Source: Micromonospora sp. NBRC 110009 (lineage in GTDB: Bacteria; Actinomycetota; Actinomycetes; Mycobacteriales; Micromonosporaceae). Taken from it: DNA of 64,000 nucleotides. Shown in pieces: positions 50,505 to 59,315 of this stretch. The position numbers and the translations under genes were made by a program. Positions within the stretch are counted from its first letter, which is position 1. Each line of letters begins with the position of its first letter. Location: positions 6,200,001-6,264,000 of the forward strand of contig NZ_CP130427.1 of NCBI RefSeq assembly GCF_030518795.1, given 5' to 3'. The notes beneath the pieces were generated by a model. The model had not been told where the DNA came from. It saw only the letters and a program-made list of their open reading frames with translations, and did not search any database.

Positions 50505-51505
50505 GCCGCCACCCACCGGGTGTCCGGCTGGTCGTCCCACTGGAGCCGGGCCACGGTGTCCAGCACCCGGTCCACCGACGGCAGGTGGGTGTGCTCCAGC
50601 ATCGGCGCCGGGTACGGGATGTCCAGGCCGGACACCCGCAGCACCGGGGCGTGCAGGGCGTGGAAGCAGCGCTCCTGGACCCGGGCGGCGATCTCCGCGC
50701 CGACCCCGGCGAAGCCCTGCGCCTCCTGGACCACCACGCAGCGGCCGGTCCGGCGCACCGAGGCGGTGATGGTGGCGTCGTCGAACGGCACGATGGTGCG
50801 CACGTCGACCACCTCCAGGTCCCAGCCCTCCTCGCGGGCGGCCTCGGCGGCCTCCAGCGCGACCGGCACGGCCGGGCCGTACGCGACCAGGGTGGCGTCG
50901 GTGCCGGCCCGCCGGACGACGGCCTTGCCGAACGGCGCGGTCCGGGCCGGCAGCTCCGCCTCGGCGCTGGAGAAGTAGAGCTTCTTCGGCTCCATGAACA
51001 CGACCGGGTCCGGGTCGTCGATCGCCTCACGCAGCAGCGAGTAGGCGTCCTCGACGGTGGCCGGGGTGACCACCTTCAGGCCGGGGGTGTGCGCGTAGTA
51101 CGCCTCGGAGGAGTCGCAGTGGTGCTCCACGCCGCCGATGCCGCCGGCATACGGGACCCGGATGACGATCGGCACGCTGAGCGCGCCCCGGGTGCGGTTG
51201 CGCAGCTTCGCCACGTGCGAGGCGATCTGCTCGAACGCCGGGTACGCGAAGGCGTCGAACTGCATCTCGACCACCGGCCGCAGCCCGGACAGGGCCAGGC
51301 CGACGGCGAAGCCGACGATGCCGGCCTCGGCGAGCGGGGTGTCGAAGCAGCGCTTGTCGCCGAACCGGGCCTGGAGCCCGTCGGTGATCCGGAAGACGCC
51401 GCCGAGCTGCCCGACGTCCTCGCCGAAGACGACCACCCGCTCGTCGTCGAGCATCGCGTCGGCGAGCGCGGCGTTGAGCGCCTTCGCCATGGTCATGGTG
51501 GCCAT
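50501..51505 (-). CDS. bkdB: branched-chain 2-oxoacid dehydrogenase E1 beta subunit
   Basis: E1 beta subunit of 334 residues, cytosolic, part of the thiamin-diphosphate-dependent decarboxylase heterotetramer. Landmarks are VFGEDVGQLGGVFRITDGL, RCFDTPLAEAGIVGFAVGLA, VEMQFDAFAYPAFEQI and VIRVPYAGGIGGVEHHCDSS. It overlaps the E1 alpha stop and the E2 start, so the three are translated together. See the E2 entry for choice of substrate. Confidence 0.9.
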   Translation of the reverse strand: MATMTMAKALNAALADAMLDDERVVVFGEDVGQLGGVFRITDGLQARFGDKRCFDTPLAEAGIVGFAVGLALSGLRPVVEMQFDAFAYPAFEQIASHVAKLRNRTRGALSVPIVIRVPYAGGIGGVEHHCDSSEAYYAHTPGLKVVTPATVEDAYSLLREAIDDPDPVVFMEPKKLYFSSAEAELPARTAPFGKAVVRRAGTDATLVAYGPAVPVALEAAEAAREEGWDLEVVDVRTIVPFDDATITASVRRTGRCVVVQEAQGFAGVGAEIAARVQERCFHALHAPVLRVSGLDIPYPAPMLEHTHLPSVDRVLDTVARLQWDDQPDTRWVAA

Positions 51506-52677
51506 CAGGCGTCCCCCTCCTGGTCACGGGCGGCGGCCAGTTCGGCGCGGACCTGCTCGCGCTGCTCGACCAACTGCGGGGTCGGCTCCGCGTAGACGTG
51601 GTCGAAGAGGCTGAGCGGGTCGACCGCCGGCTGGGCGTTCATCCGCTCGCGCAGCGCGGCGGCGTACGCCTCGGCCTCGTCGGCGATCGCCGCGACGGCG
51701 GCGTCGTCCAGCACGCCCCGGTCCCGCAGGTACGCCTCCAGCCGGGCGATCGGGTCGCGGTCCCGCCACGCCTCGACCTCCTCGGCGTCCCGGTAGCGGG
51801 TCTGGTCGTCGGCGTTGGTGTGCGGCTCCATCCGGTAGGTGTGCGCCTCCACCAGGAACGGCCCCCGGCCGGCCCGGGCGTGCTCGACCGCGCGGGTGAG
51901 CACCGCGAGCACCGCCACCGGGTCGTTGCCGTCGACCTGCTCGCTGGGCACGCCGTAGCCGACACCCTTGTACGCCAGGCTCGGCGCGGCGGTCTGCCGG
52001 GAGAGCGGGACGCTGATCGCGTACTTGTTGTTCTGCACGAAGTAGACGACCGGGGCCTTGAACACGGCGGCGAAGTTGACCCCCTCGTGGAAGTCGCCCT
52101 CGCTGGTCGCGCCGTCGCCGATGAAGGCCAGCGCGACGGTGTCCCGCCCCTGGTAGGACTCGCCGTACGCCAGGCCCGCGGCGTGCACGCACTGGGTCGC
52201 CAGCGGGGTGCACTGCGGCGCGGTGTGCCGGGCGGCCGGGTCGTAGCCACAGTGCCAGTCGCCGCGCAGCAGGGTGAGCACCTCGACCGGGTCGATGCCC
52301 CGGGCGGTCAGCGCCATCGACTCGCGGTAGGTGGGGAAGACCCAGTCGGTGTCGCGCAGGGCGAGGATTCCGCCGACCTGGCACGCCTCCTGCCCTCGGG
52401 AGGACGGGTAGACGGCGAGGCGGCCCTGCTTGGTCAGCGCGGTGGCCTGCACGTCGAAGCGGCGGCCGACGACCATCCGGCGGTACATCTCCCGCAGCGC
52501 CTCGACCGGCGGCTCCGGATAGTCGTCCCGGGGCGGCAGCGGGGTGCCGTCGGGGTTCAGCAGTCGGACCGGCTCGGTGCGCGGCAGCAGGCCGTCCGTC
52601 GGCTCGGGGGCGGCCGGGGTGGCCGGCCGGCGGGTGCGGGGGGTTGCCCTGCGGACCGCCTGGGGTGTGGTCGTCAC
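51505..52677 (-). CDS. bkdA: branched-chain 2-oxoacid dehydrogenase E1 alpha subunit
   Basis: E1 alpha subunit of 390 residues. The ThDP motif runs from FIGDGATSEGDFHEGVNFAA to VVYFVQNNKYAI. YPSSRGQEACQVGGILAL and the phosphorylation-loop-like HTYRMEPHTNADDQTRYRD are characteristic. GTG 52677 has AGGAGG 8 bases upstream. An unusual Ala/Thr/Pro-rich N-terminal extension of about 25 residues precedes the conserved part. The promoter lies in the 105-bp region shared with the divergent Lrp-type gene. Confidence 0.9.
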   Translation of the reverse strand: MTTTPQAVRRATPRTRRPATPAAPEPTDGLLPRTEPVRLLNPDGTPLPPRDDYPEPPVEALREMYRRMVVGRRFDVQATALTKQGRLAVYPSSRGQEACQVGGILALRDTDWVFPTYRESMALTARGIDPVEVLTLLRGDWHCGYDPAARHTAPQCTPLATQCVHAAGLAYGESYQGRDTVALAFIGDGATSEGDFHEGVNFAAVFKAPVVYFVQNNKYAISVPLSRQTAAPSLAYKGVGYGVPSEQVDGNDPVAVLAVLTRAVEHARAGRGPFLVEAHTYRMEPHTNADDQTRYRDAEEVEAWRDRDPIARLEAYLRDRGVLDDAAVAAIADEAEAYAAALRERMNAQPAVDPLSLFDHVYAEPTPQLVEQREQVRAELAAARDQEGDA

Positions 52678-52722
52678 GGCGGGGACCTCCTGGACGTGTG
52701 GTGGCCCTATGCTCCTGCTGTC

Positions 52723-52742
52723 GGATGATTGACTCAACATCC
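52723..52742. promoter_or_regulatory. Lrp/AsnC-type operator candidate in the bkd divergent promoter
   Basis: TTGACTCAA (52729-52737) is a perfect 9-bp dyad nested within GGATG (52723-52727) and CATCC (52738-52742). It is centred about halfway between the bkdA and regulator starts. Confidence 0.55.
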
Positions 52743-52782
52743 CGGATGAACGCGGGACGAATGGCACGGAGATGAGGGCTTC

Positions 52783-53289
52783 ATGAGCCAGGAGACCGGG
52801 GCCACACCGGGCACGGCAGGCGGAACGGGACGTTCGGCCGGGCGGCTCGACGAGGTCGACCGGCGAATCCTGCACGAACTGGTCCGCGACGGCCGGCTCT
52901 CCATCCGTACGCTGGCCGAACGCGTGCACGTCTCGCGCACCAACGCGTACGCCCGGGTGGAGCGGCTGGTGCGGGACGGGGTGATCGCCGGGTTCCAGGC
53001 GCGGGTGGCGCCGGAACCGGCCGGGCTGGGCACCTCGGCGTACATCGCGCTGACCATCGAGCAGAACACCTGGCGGGAGGTCTCGGCCGAGCTGGCCCGG
53101 GTGCGCTACGTCGAGCACGCGGCGCTGCTCAGCGGCGAGCACGACGTGCTGGCCCTGGTCCGGGCGCCGGACAACGCCACCCTGCGGAACGTCGTGCTGG
53201 AGCGGGTGCAGAGCATCGCCGGGGTGCTGTCCACCCGGACCTGGCTGGTCTTCGAGGAGTTCGACGGCACGCAGACCGCCTGGCAGTGA
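52783..53289 (+). CDS. bkdR: Lrp/AsnC-family regulator of the bkd operon
   Basis: Regulator of 168 residues with an N-terminal AsnC helix-turn-helix (DEVDRRILHELVRDGRLSIR, TLAERVHVSRTNAYARVERL) and the RAM/SAM effector domain (GTSAYIALTIEQNTWREVSA, HAALLSGEHDVLALVRAPDN, VLSTRTWLVFEEFDG). It lies divergent from the dehydrogenase genes, the usual place for the Lrp-type activator of bkd operons, and would sense a branched-chain amino acid. The symbol rests on this context. A Gly/Thr-rich N-terminal extension of about 20 residues precedes the DNA-binding domain. Confidence 0.85.
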   Translation: MSQETGATPGTAGGTGRSAGRLDEVDRRILHELVRDGRLSIRTLAERVHVSRTNAYARVERLVRDGVIAGFQARVAPEPAGLGTSAYIALTIEQNTWREVSAELARVRYVEHAALLSGEHDVLALVRAPDNATLRNVVLERVQSIAGVLSTRTWLVFEEFDGTQTAWQ

Positions 53290-53299
53290 GGGTGCCGGG

Positions 53300-54274
53300 T
53301 CAGCGCTCCGGCGGGGCCTCCAAGCCCTCGCGGTCGGCCAGCTCCAGCAACGGTTCCAGGGAGAAGCGGCGGTCGTCGAGGCCGGCGTGCGGGTCACCCC
53401 GATCGGCGAACCGCGCCGGCATGCTGACCACGTCGAAGTCCTCCGGCCGCGCGTCGTCCAGCTCCGACCAGTCCAGCGGCGCGGAGACCAGCGCCCGCGG
53501 GCTGGGCCGGATCGAGTACGCCGACGTGATGGTGTGGTCGCGGGCCATCTGGTTGTAGTCGACGAAGACCGGCCGGTCCCGTTGCTCCCGCCACCAGGTG
53601 GTGGTCACCAGGTCGGGCAGCCGGCGCTGCATCTCCCGCCCCAGCGCCAGCACCGCCCGCCGGCACTCCCCGAAGCTCCAGCGGGGTTCGATCGACAGGT
53701 AGACGTGGATGCCCCGGCCACCGGTGGTCTTCGGGTAGCCGGCCAGCCCCAGCTCGTCCAGGAACGCGCGTACCTCGTGGGCGACCGGGACCACCTGGGC
53801 GAAGTCCACCCCCGGCATCGGGTCCAGGTCGATCCGGAGCTGGTCCGGGTGCTCCACGTCGCCGGCCGAGACCGGCCACGGGTGGAACCGCAGCGTGCCC
53901 AGGTTCGCCGCCCAGATCACCACGGCCAGCTCGCTCGGGGCCACCTCGTCGGCGGTCCGGCCACTGGGAAAGGTGATGTGCACCGTGCGCACCCAGTCGG
54001 GGGCGCCGGCCGGCAGCCGCTTCTGGTAGAACGCGTCGCCGCGGTTGTCCTGCCGGGTGGCGATCTTCGCGCCCTCGAACACGCCACGCGGCCACCGCTC
54101 CAACATGGTCGGCCGGTCGCGCAGCGCGCGCAGGATGCCGTCGCCGACGGCGAGGAAGTAGCGCACCACGTCCAGCTTGGTCAGGCCGCGCTCCGGGAAG
54201 TACGGCTTGTCGGGGCTGGAGACGCGGACCAGCCGCTCGCCCACCCGGATCTCCTCGGCCGCCTTGGTCGCCAC
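53300..54274 (-). CDS. stand-alone LigD polymerase-domain protein (NHEJ)
   Basis: Primase-polymerase-like protein of 324 residues equivalent to the PolDom of mycobacterial LigD, which adds nucleotides at double-strand break ends. The metal-binding motif is LRIDLDPMPGVDF, followed by the helix VVPVAHEVRAFLDELGL and PKTTGGRGIHVYL. The C-terminal RDRPVFVDYNQMARDHTITS with DFDVVSMPARF is typical. Neither a ligase domain nor Ku is nearby; actinobacteria often split them. It is convergent with the Lrp-type gene across 10 bp. Confidence 0.9.
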   Translation of the reverse strand: MATKAAEEIRVGERLVRVSSPDKPYFPERGLTKLDVVRYFLAVGDGILRALRDRPTMLERWPRGVFEGAKIATRQDNRGDAFYQKRLPAGAPDWVRTVHITFPSGRTADEVAPSELAVVIWAANLGTLRFHPWPVSAGDVEHPDQLRIDLDPMPGVDFAQVVPVAHEVRAFLDELGLAGYPKTTGGRGIHVYLSIEPRWSFGECRRAVLALGREMQRRLPDLVTTTWWREQRDRPVFVDYNQMARDHTITSAYSIRPSPRALVSAPLDWSELDDARPEDFDVVSMPARFADRGDPHAGLDDRRFSLEPLLELADREGLEAPPER

Positions 54275-54333
54275 GCCTCACACCGTAGCCGCCATCCGGC
54301 GACCGCGGGTCGTCCGCGACAGCGGCACGCGGG

Positions 54334-54660
54334 TCAGGAGATCAGCGCGATGCCCGCCACGACCAGCGGGAGCCCGACGAACAGGAAGATCCCCACGCCG
54401 GTGAGCACCCGCCCCCCGCCGGCGGTCTCCCGCTCGGGCGCCAAGCCGAACGCGGCACGGGCGCCCAGCATGCCGACCCGGCTCAGGGTCAGGTCGCCGG
54501 TGACGCCGAGCAGCGCCCCGATGACGACCAGGGCGATGCCGAACCGGTGGACGTAGTCGCCACCGGACACCGCGACCCACAGGCCGGCAGCGATCGCGAC
54601 GGCCACCACGGCGATGACGAACAGCACCAGCGCTTCCCGCAGACCCCTGAGGACCGTCAT
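54334..54660 (-). CDS. small membrane protein
   Basis: Membrane protein of 108 residues with three hydrophobic helices (LVLFVIAVVAVAIAAGLWVA, FGIALVVIGALLGVTG and GIFLFVGLPLVVAGIAL). ATG 54660 has GGAG 6 bases upstream; two further ATGs, at 54672 and 54708, are possible. No family recognised. Its neighbours do not reveal its role. Confidence 0.6.
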   Translation of the reverse strand: MTVLRGLREALVLFVIAVVAVAIAAGLWVAVSGGDYVHRFGIALVVIGALLGVTGDLTLSRVGMLGARAAFGLAPERETAGGGRVLTGVGIFLFVGLPLVVAGIALIS

Positions 54661-54821
54661 GGATGGCTCCATCCCGTCGTGTCGGACGGGACATTCTGCT
54701 TCATCCATTGGCCGGGTCGCTGCCCCGTGCCGCGACGGCGGTCGGTCGGGGCGCCCGGGGGTCGCGGCTGCCGGGACCGGGCACGACGGGTTCGCCCGTC
54801 CGGCCCCGGCGGCGCCGGTGC

Positions 54822-55061
54822 TCAGCGACCTTCCTGCTGCATTCGCATCATGAGCATCTGCTTGCCCTGGTCACCCGCCTTGCGGTTGTTCTCCTGGATC
54901 TTGCGGAACCAGTTGGCGAGTTCGGTGTCGCCGCGCTGCTCCGCGTCGGAGATGTAGGTGTCCATCCGGTAGATGTTCTCCAGGGACATCTGCACGGTGT
55001 GGATCAGGTCGTAGTTCTTGTCCCGCACCGGGCTCATCTGTTCCTTGGTCATGGTCGCCAC
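54822..55061 (-). CDS. small helical soluble protein, unknown
   Basis: Soluble protein of 79 residues, highly charged and helical, rich in Asn, Gln and Met (VRDKNYDLIHTVQMSLENIY, MDTYISDAEQRGDTELANWF, QENNRKAGDQGKQMLMMRMQ). GTG 55061 is chosen for the strong GGGGAGG 6 bases upstream; the ATG nine bases in has none. The amphipathic pattern resembles ferritin-like or rubrerythrin-type helices, but metal ligands are not convincing. It stands alone between two divergently read genes. Confidence 0.6.
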   Translation of the reverse strand: MATMTKEQMSPVRDKNYDLIHTVQMSLENIYRMDTYISDAEQRGDTELANWFRKIQENNRKAGDQGKQMLMMRMQQEGR

Positions 55062-55215
55062 GGCGTACCTCCCCTGTCCGTGTTGGTCGAGCCAGCGCAT
55101 ACCCCCGGTCGGCCCGTTCACGCCCACCAAGCTGGTCCGGGACGGCGCCGCGGGCCGGGCGGCCGGGCCGGGTCGGGACGGTTACCCGGCGGAGGGCCCG
55201 GGTACCGGTTGCCGC

Positions 55216-55947
55216 ATGGCGGAACTGGCAGCGCTGTGGATCGTGCGGCATGGCGAGAGCACGGCGAACGTGGCGGCCGGCACGGCCGAGGCGTCCGGCG
55301 CGGAGCTGATCGAGCTCAGCCACCGGGACGCGGACGTGCCGCTCTCCCCGACCGGGCAGGAGCAGGCCCGAGCCACCGGCCGCTGGCTGGCCGGGCTGCC
55401 CGAGGCGCACCGGCCGGACGTCGCGGTGATGTCGCCCTACCTGCGGGCGGTGCAGACCGCCGAGCTGGCGCTGGCCGGCACCGGCATCCCGGTCACCCGG
55501 GACGAGCGGCTGCGCGACCGGGAGCTCGGCATCCTCGACGGGCTGACCGCGCACGGGGTGCGGCGGCGGTTCCCGGAGGAAGCGGCGCGGCGAACCCGGC
55601 TCGGCAAGTTCTACTACCGGCCGCCGGGCGGCGAGTCCTGGCCGGACGTGGCGCTACGGCTGCGCGCGCTCCTCGGCGACCTGCGCCGGGACCATGAGGG
55701 CGGGCGGGTGCTGCTGTTCGGCCACGACGCACTGGTCTTCCTGTTCCGCTATCTGGTGGAGGGGATCACCGAGGCGGACCTGCTGGCGCTGACCCGGGCG
55801 CACTCGATCGCCAACTGCTCGGTCACCGGCTGGTCGGCCGACGCCGCCGGCCGGCTCACCCTCGACGTGTTCAACGACGTCACCCACCTCCGCCAGGAGG
55901 GCGCGCGACCCACCCGGGAGGACGAGGTCCATGCCGAACCCGTCTGA
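55216..55947 (+). CDS. histidine phosphatase (phosphoglycerate mutase-like)
   Basis: Phosphatase of 243 residues in the histidine acid phosphatase branch. The nucleophile is in WIVRHGEST, with the second RHG-type His in LLFGHDALVFL. The acid residue is in the LRDRELGILDG segment. Insertions and length suggest a sugar-phosphate or nucleotide phosphatase rather than a mutase. Its end overlaps the start of the NAD(P)HX dehydratase gene by 17 bases, so the genes are translated together. Substrate unknown. Confidence 0.85.
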   Translation: MAELAALWIVRHGESTANVAAGTAEASGAELIELSHRDADVPLSPTGQEQARATGRWLAGLPEAHRPDVAVMSPYLRAVQTAELALAGTGIPVTRDERLRDRELGILDGLTAHGVRRRFPEEAARRTRLGKFYYRPPGGESWPDVALRLRALLGDLRRDHEGGRVLLFGHDALVFLFRYLVEGITEADLLALTRAHSIANCSVTGWSADAAGRLTLDVFNDVTHLRQEGARPTREDEVHAEPV

Positions 55948-56794
55948 TGTGATCACGCCCGCCCTGCTGCGCGACTGGGCGCTGCCCGTGCCGACCGGCG
56001 GCAAGGAGGCCCGGGGCACGGTGCTGGTGGTCGGCGGGTCCCGGTTCACCCCCGGCGCGGTGCTGCTCGCCGGGGTGGCCGCGCTACGCGCCGGCGCGGG
56101 CGTGCTGCAACTGGCCGCCGCCGAGTCCACCGCCGCCGCGCTCAGCATCCAGGTGCCCGAGGCGCTCGTCGTCGGCCTGGCCGAGACGGCCGACGGGGCG
56201 GTGCGGGACGACCCGGGCGACCTGCTCGGCGGCCTGGTCGCCGAGGCGGACGTGGTGGCGGTCGGCCCCGGGCTGAAGAACATCGACGCCACCCGCGCAC
56301 TGCTGCACCTGGTCCTCGACGCGGCCGGGCCGGCGACCTCGCTGGTGCTCGACGCGTACGCCCTCGGCGCGCTCAGCCACGAGCCCGGCCTGTTGGTCGG
56401 TTCGGGCCGCAAGGTGGTGCTCACCCCCAACCTCGCCGAGGCCCGGCACCTGCTCGACCGCGAGCCCGGCGACGACCTGGACGCCGCGGCGGCCGAACTG
56501 GCCCGCCGGTACGACGCGGTGGTCTCCCTCTACGGCCACATCGCCACGCCGGACGGGCGGGGCTGGCGGGAGGAGAGCGGCGACGCCGGCCTGGGCACGT
56601 CGGGCAGCGGTGACGTCCGCGCCGGTCTCCTCGCCGGGCTGCTGTCCCGGGGCGCCGAGCCGGCCCAGGCCGCCTGCTGGGCCGCGTTCGCGCACGCGGT
56701 GAGCGGACAACGCCTGGTCCCCCGGTACGGCCGGATCGGCTTTCTCGCCCGTGAACTGCTCGACGAGATTCCCTACACGTTGGCCACCGTCTGA
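55931..56794 (+). CDS. nnrD: ADP-dependent NAD(P)H-hydrate dehydratase
   Basis: Repair enzyme of 287 residues that dehydrates damaged NAD(P)HX back to NAD(P)H. The ribokinase-like fold shows KEARGTVLVVGGSRFTPGAV, the ligand region VVAVGPGLKNIDATRALLHL, the catalytic-Asp region GLGTSGSGDVRAGLLAGLLS, and LTPNLAEARHLL. The epimerase half (NnrE) is not fused. It overlaps the upstream phosphatase gene by 17 bases. Length and motif order match the stand-alone NnrD subfamily. Confidence 0.9.
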   Translation: MPNPSDVITPALLRDWALPVPTGGKEARGTVLVVGGSRFTPGAVLLAGVAALRAGAGVLQLAAAESTAAALSIQVPEALVVGLAETADGAVRDDPGDLLGGLVAEADVVAVGPGLKNIDATRALLHLVLDAAGPATSLVLDAYALGALSHEPGLLVGSGRKVVLTPNLAEARHLLDREPGDDLDAAAAELARRYDAVVSLYGHIATPDGRGWREESGDAGLGTSGSGDVRAGLLAGLLSRGAEPAQAACWAAFAHAVSGQRLVPRYGRIGFLARELLDEIPYTLATV

Positions 56795-56814
56795 CGGTTG
56801 TTGTTCAGCCGTTC

Positions 56815-56836
56815 GGGTGTGTGTAACAACACACCC
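56815..56836. promoter_or_regulatory. dyad upstream of the subtilase gene
   Basis: GGGTGTGT and ACACACCC form perfect 8-bp arms around GTAACA, about 105 bp before the protease start, in a GC-low pocket. It is a plausible operator; the factor is unknown. Confidence 0.45.
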
Positions 56837-56940
56837 ACTGCCTACGCTGGTTGACCGAAGGCAAGCAACCTGCTCGTCTTCCGCCGGCCCGCTTCCCGCC
56901 AGGGAGCGCGGCCGGCCGGATCGGCCCCCTGGGAGTCTGT

Positions 56941-58425
<1,485 letters not shown>

Positions 58426-58444
58426 CGGTACGGCACAACCCGTG

Positions 58445-58484
58445 GTGGGGCCCGGCGGAACGTCGCCGGGCCCCACTCGTTTTT
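58445..58484 (+). terminator. canonical rho-independent terminator
   Basis: GTGGGGCCCGGCG and CGCCGGGCCCCAC form a perfect 13-bp stem with a 6-base loop, followed by TCGTTTTT. It lies 19 bp after the protease stop. Confidence 0.92.
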
Positions 58485-58540
58485 GCCGCTCATCCCGCGG
58501 GTAGGGGAAGCACCGTCAGCCCAGACCCGAGGAGGTACCG

Positions 58541-59041
58541 GTGTCCACCGACGCGATCGTGCTGCTCAAAGAGGACCACAAGGAGGTCCGCCGCCTGTTC
58601 AAGGCATTCCAGGACGCCGAGGAGGGGCCGGCGAGCGAGCGGCAGAAGCTGGTCAAGCAGATCCTCGAGGCGCTGACCGTGCACACCTACCTCGAGAACG
58701 AGGTCATGTACCCGGAGGTCCGCAAGCTGGTGCCGGACATCGAGGACGACATCCTGGAGTCGTACGAGGAGCACCACGTCGCGGACGTGCTCTGCTTCGA
58801 GCTGTCGACCATGGACCCCGACGACGAGCGGTTCAACGCCAAGACGACGGTGCTGATCGAGAACGTGCTGCACCACGTCGAGGAGGAGGAGCAGGAGTGG
58901 TTCCCCAAGGTCCGCGAGGCGCTCGGCCGTAACCAGCTCCAGGAGATCGGCCAGCGCATGATCGACCTGCGTCCGAAGGCGCCGAAGACGCCGGCCGCGC
59001 CGAAGGCGCTGAAGAAGTCGCTGGACGCGGTCGTCGCCTGA
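58541..59041 (+). CDS. hemerythrin HHE-domain protein
   Basis: Four-helix di-iron protein of 166 residues. The His/Glu ligands follow the HHE pattern: KEDHKEV (His13), VHTYLENEVMYPE, YEEHHVAD and VLHHVEEEEQEWFPK. Actinobacterial members bind oxygen or nitric oxide and often protect against oxidative damage. A Lys/Ala/Pro tail follows the domain. The start is GTG 58541. It is a single gene with its own terminator. Confidence 0.9.
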   Translation: MSTDAIVLLKEDHKEVRRLFKAFQDAEEGPASERQKLVKQILEALTVHTYLENEVMYPEVRKLVPDIEDDILESYEEHHVADVLCFELSTMDPDDERFNAKTTVLIENVLHHVEEEEQEWFPKVREALGRNQLQEIGQRMIDLRPKAPKTPAAPKALKKSLDAVVA

Positions 59042-59058
59042 GCGGGCACCACACTGAC

Positions 59059-59088
59059 GGCGGGACCCGGCCTCGGCCGGGTCCCGCC
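59059..59088 (+). terminator. perfect hairpin after the hemerythrin gene
   Basis: GGCGGGACCCGGCC and GGCCGGGTCCCGCC (14 bp) with a 2-base centre, 17 bp after the stop codon; effectively a 12-bp stem with a CCTCGG loop. Confidence 0.75.
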
Positions 59089-59212
59089 GCCGTTCCTGCC
59101 GCTCCGCCGCCCGAACCCCACATGATTTGCCCAGCCCCGGGCGGACGAACCCGGCCGGCGCGCGGCGGAGGTGCGCCGGGTCGGGCTCCGGCGGACCCGG
59201 TAGGATCGGCGC

Positions 59213-59292
59213 GGGCCGTGACTGGCGCGTGGGGATGGAGAACCATCGGGAAGCGGTCCCGTCATGAGGACGCACGCCGAGCGCCTGGGCCT
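59213..59292 (+). ncRNA. ZTP riboswitch upstream of glyA
   Basis: The leader contains the pfl-motif consensus in order: CGTGACTGGCG, a P2 hairpin (GATGG-AGAA-CCATC), CGGGAAGC, and GCGCCTGGGC after a variable region. P1 forms GGGCC with GGTCC, and the CTGGCG/CGCC pairing can make the pseudoknot. ZTP riboswitches sense the purine precursor ZTP when one-carbon folate runs low and activate folate-supply genes. glyA starts 24 bp downstream, the classical target. Confidence 0.88.
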
Positions 59293-59315
59293 TCCGCACG
59301 TCACCAGGAGGTCGC

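Noticed and set aside
49086..52677. Pyruvate dehydrogenase complex
   Set aside because: E1 is an alpha/beta heterodimer with an Lrp-type divergent regulator, which points to branched-chain 2-oxoacids. Actinobacteria generally use the single-chain AceE for pyruvate. Kept as a minor alternative.
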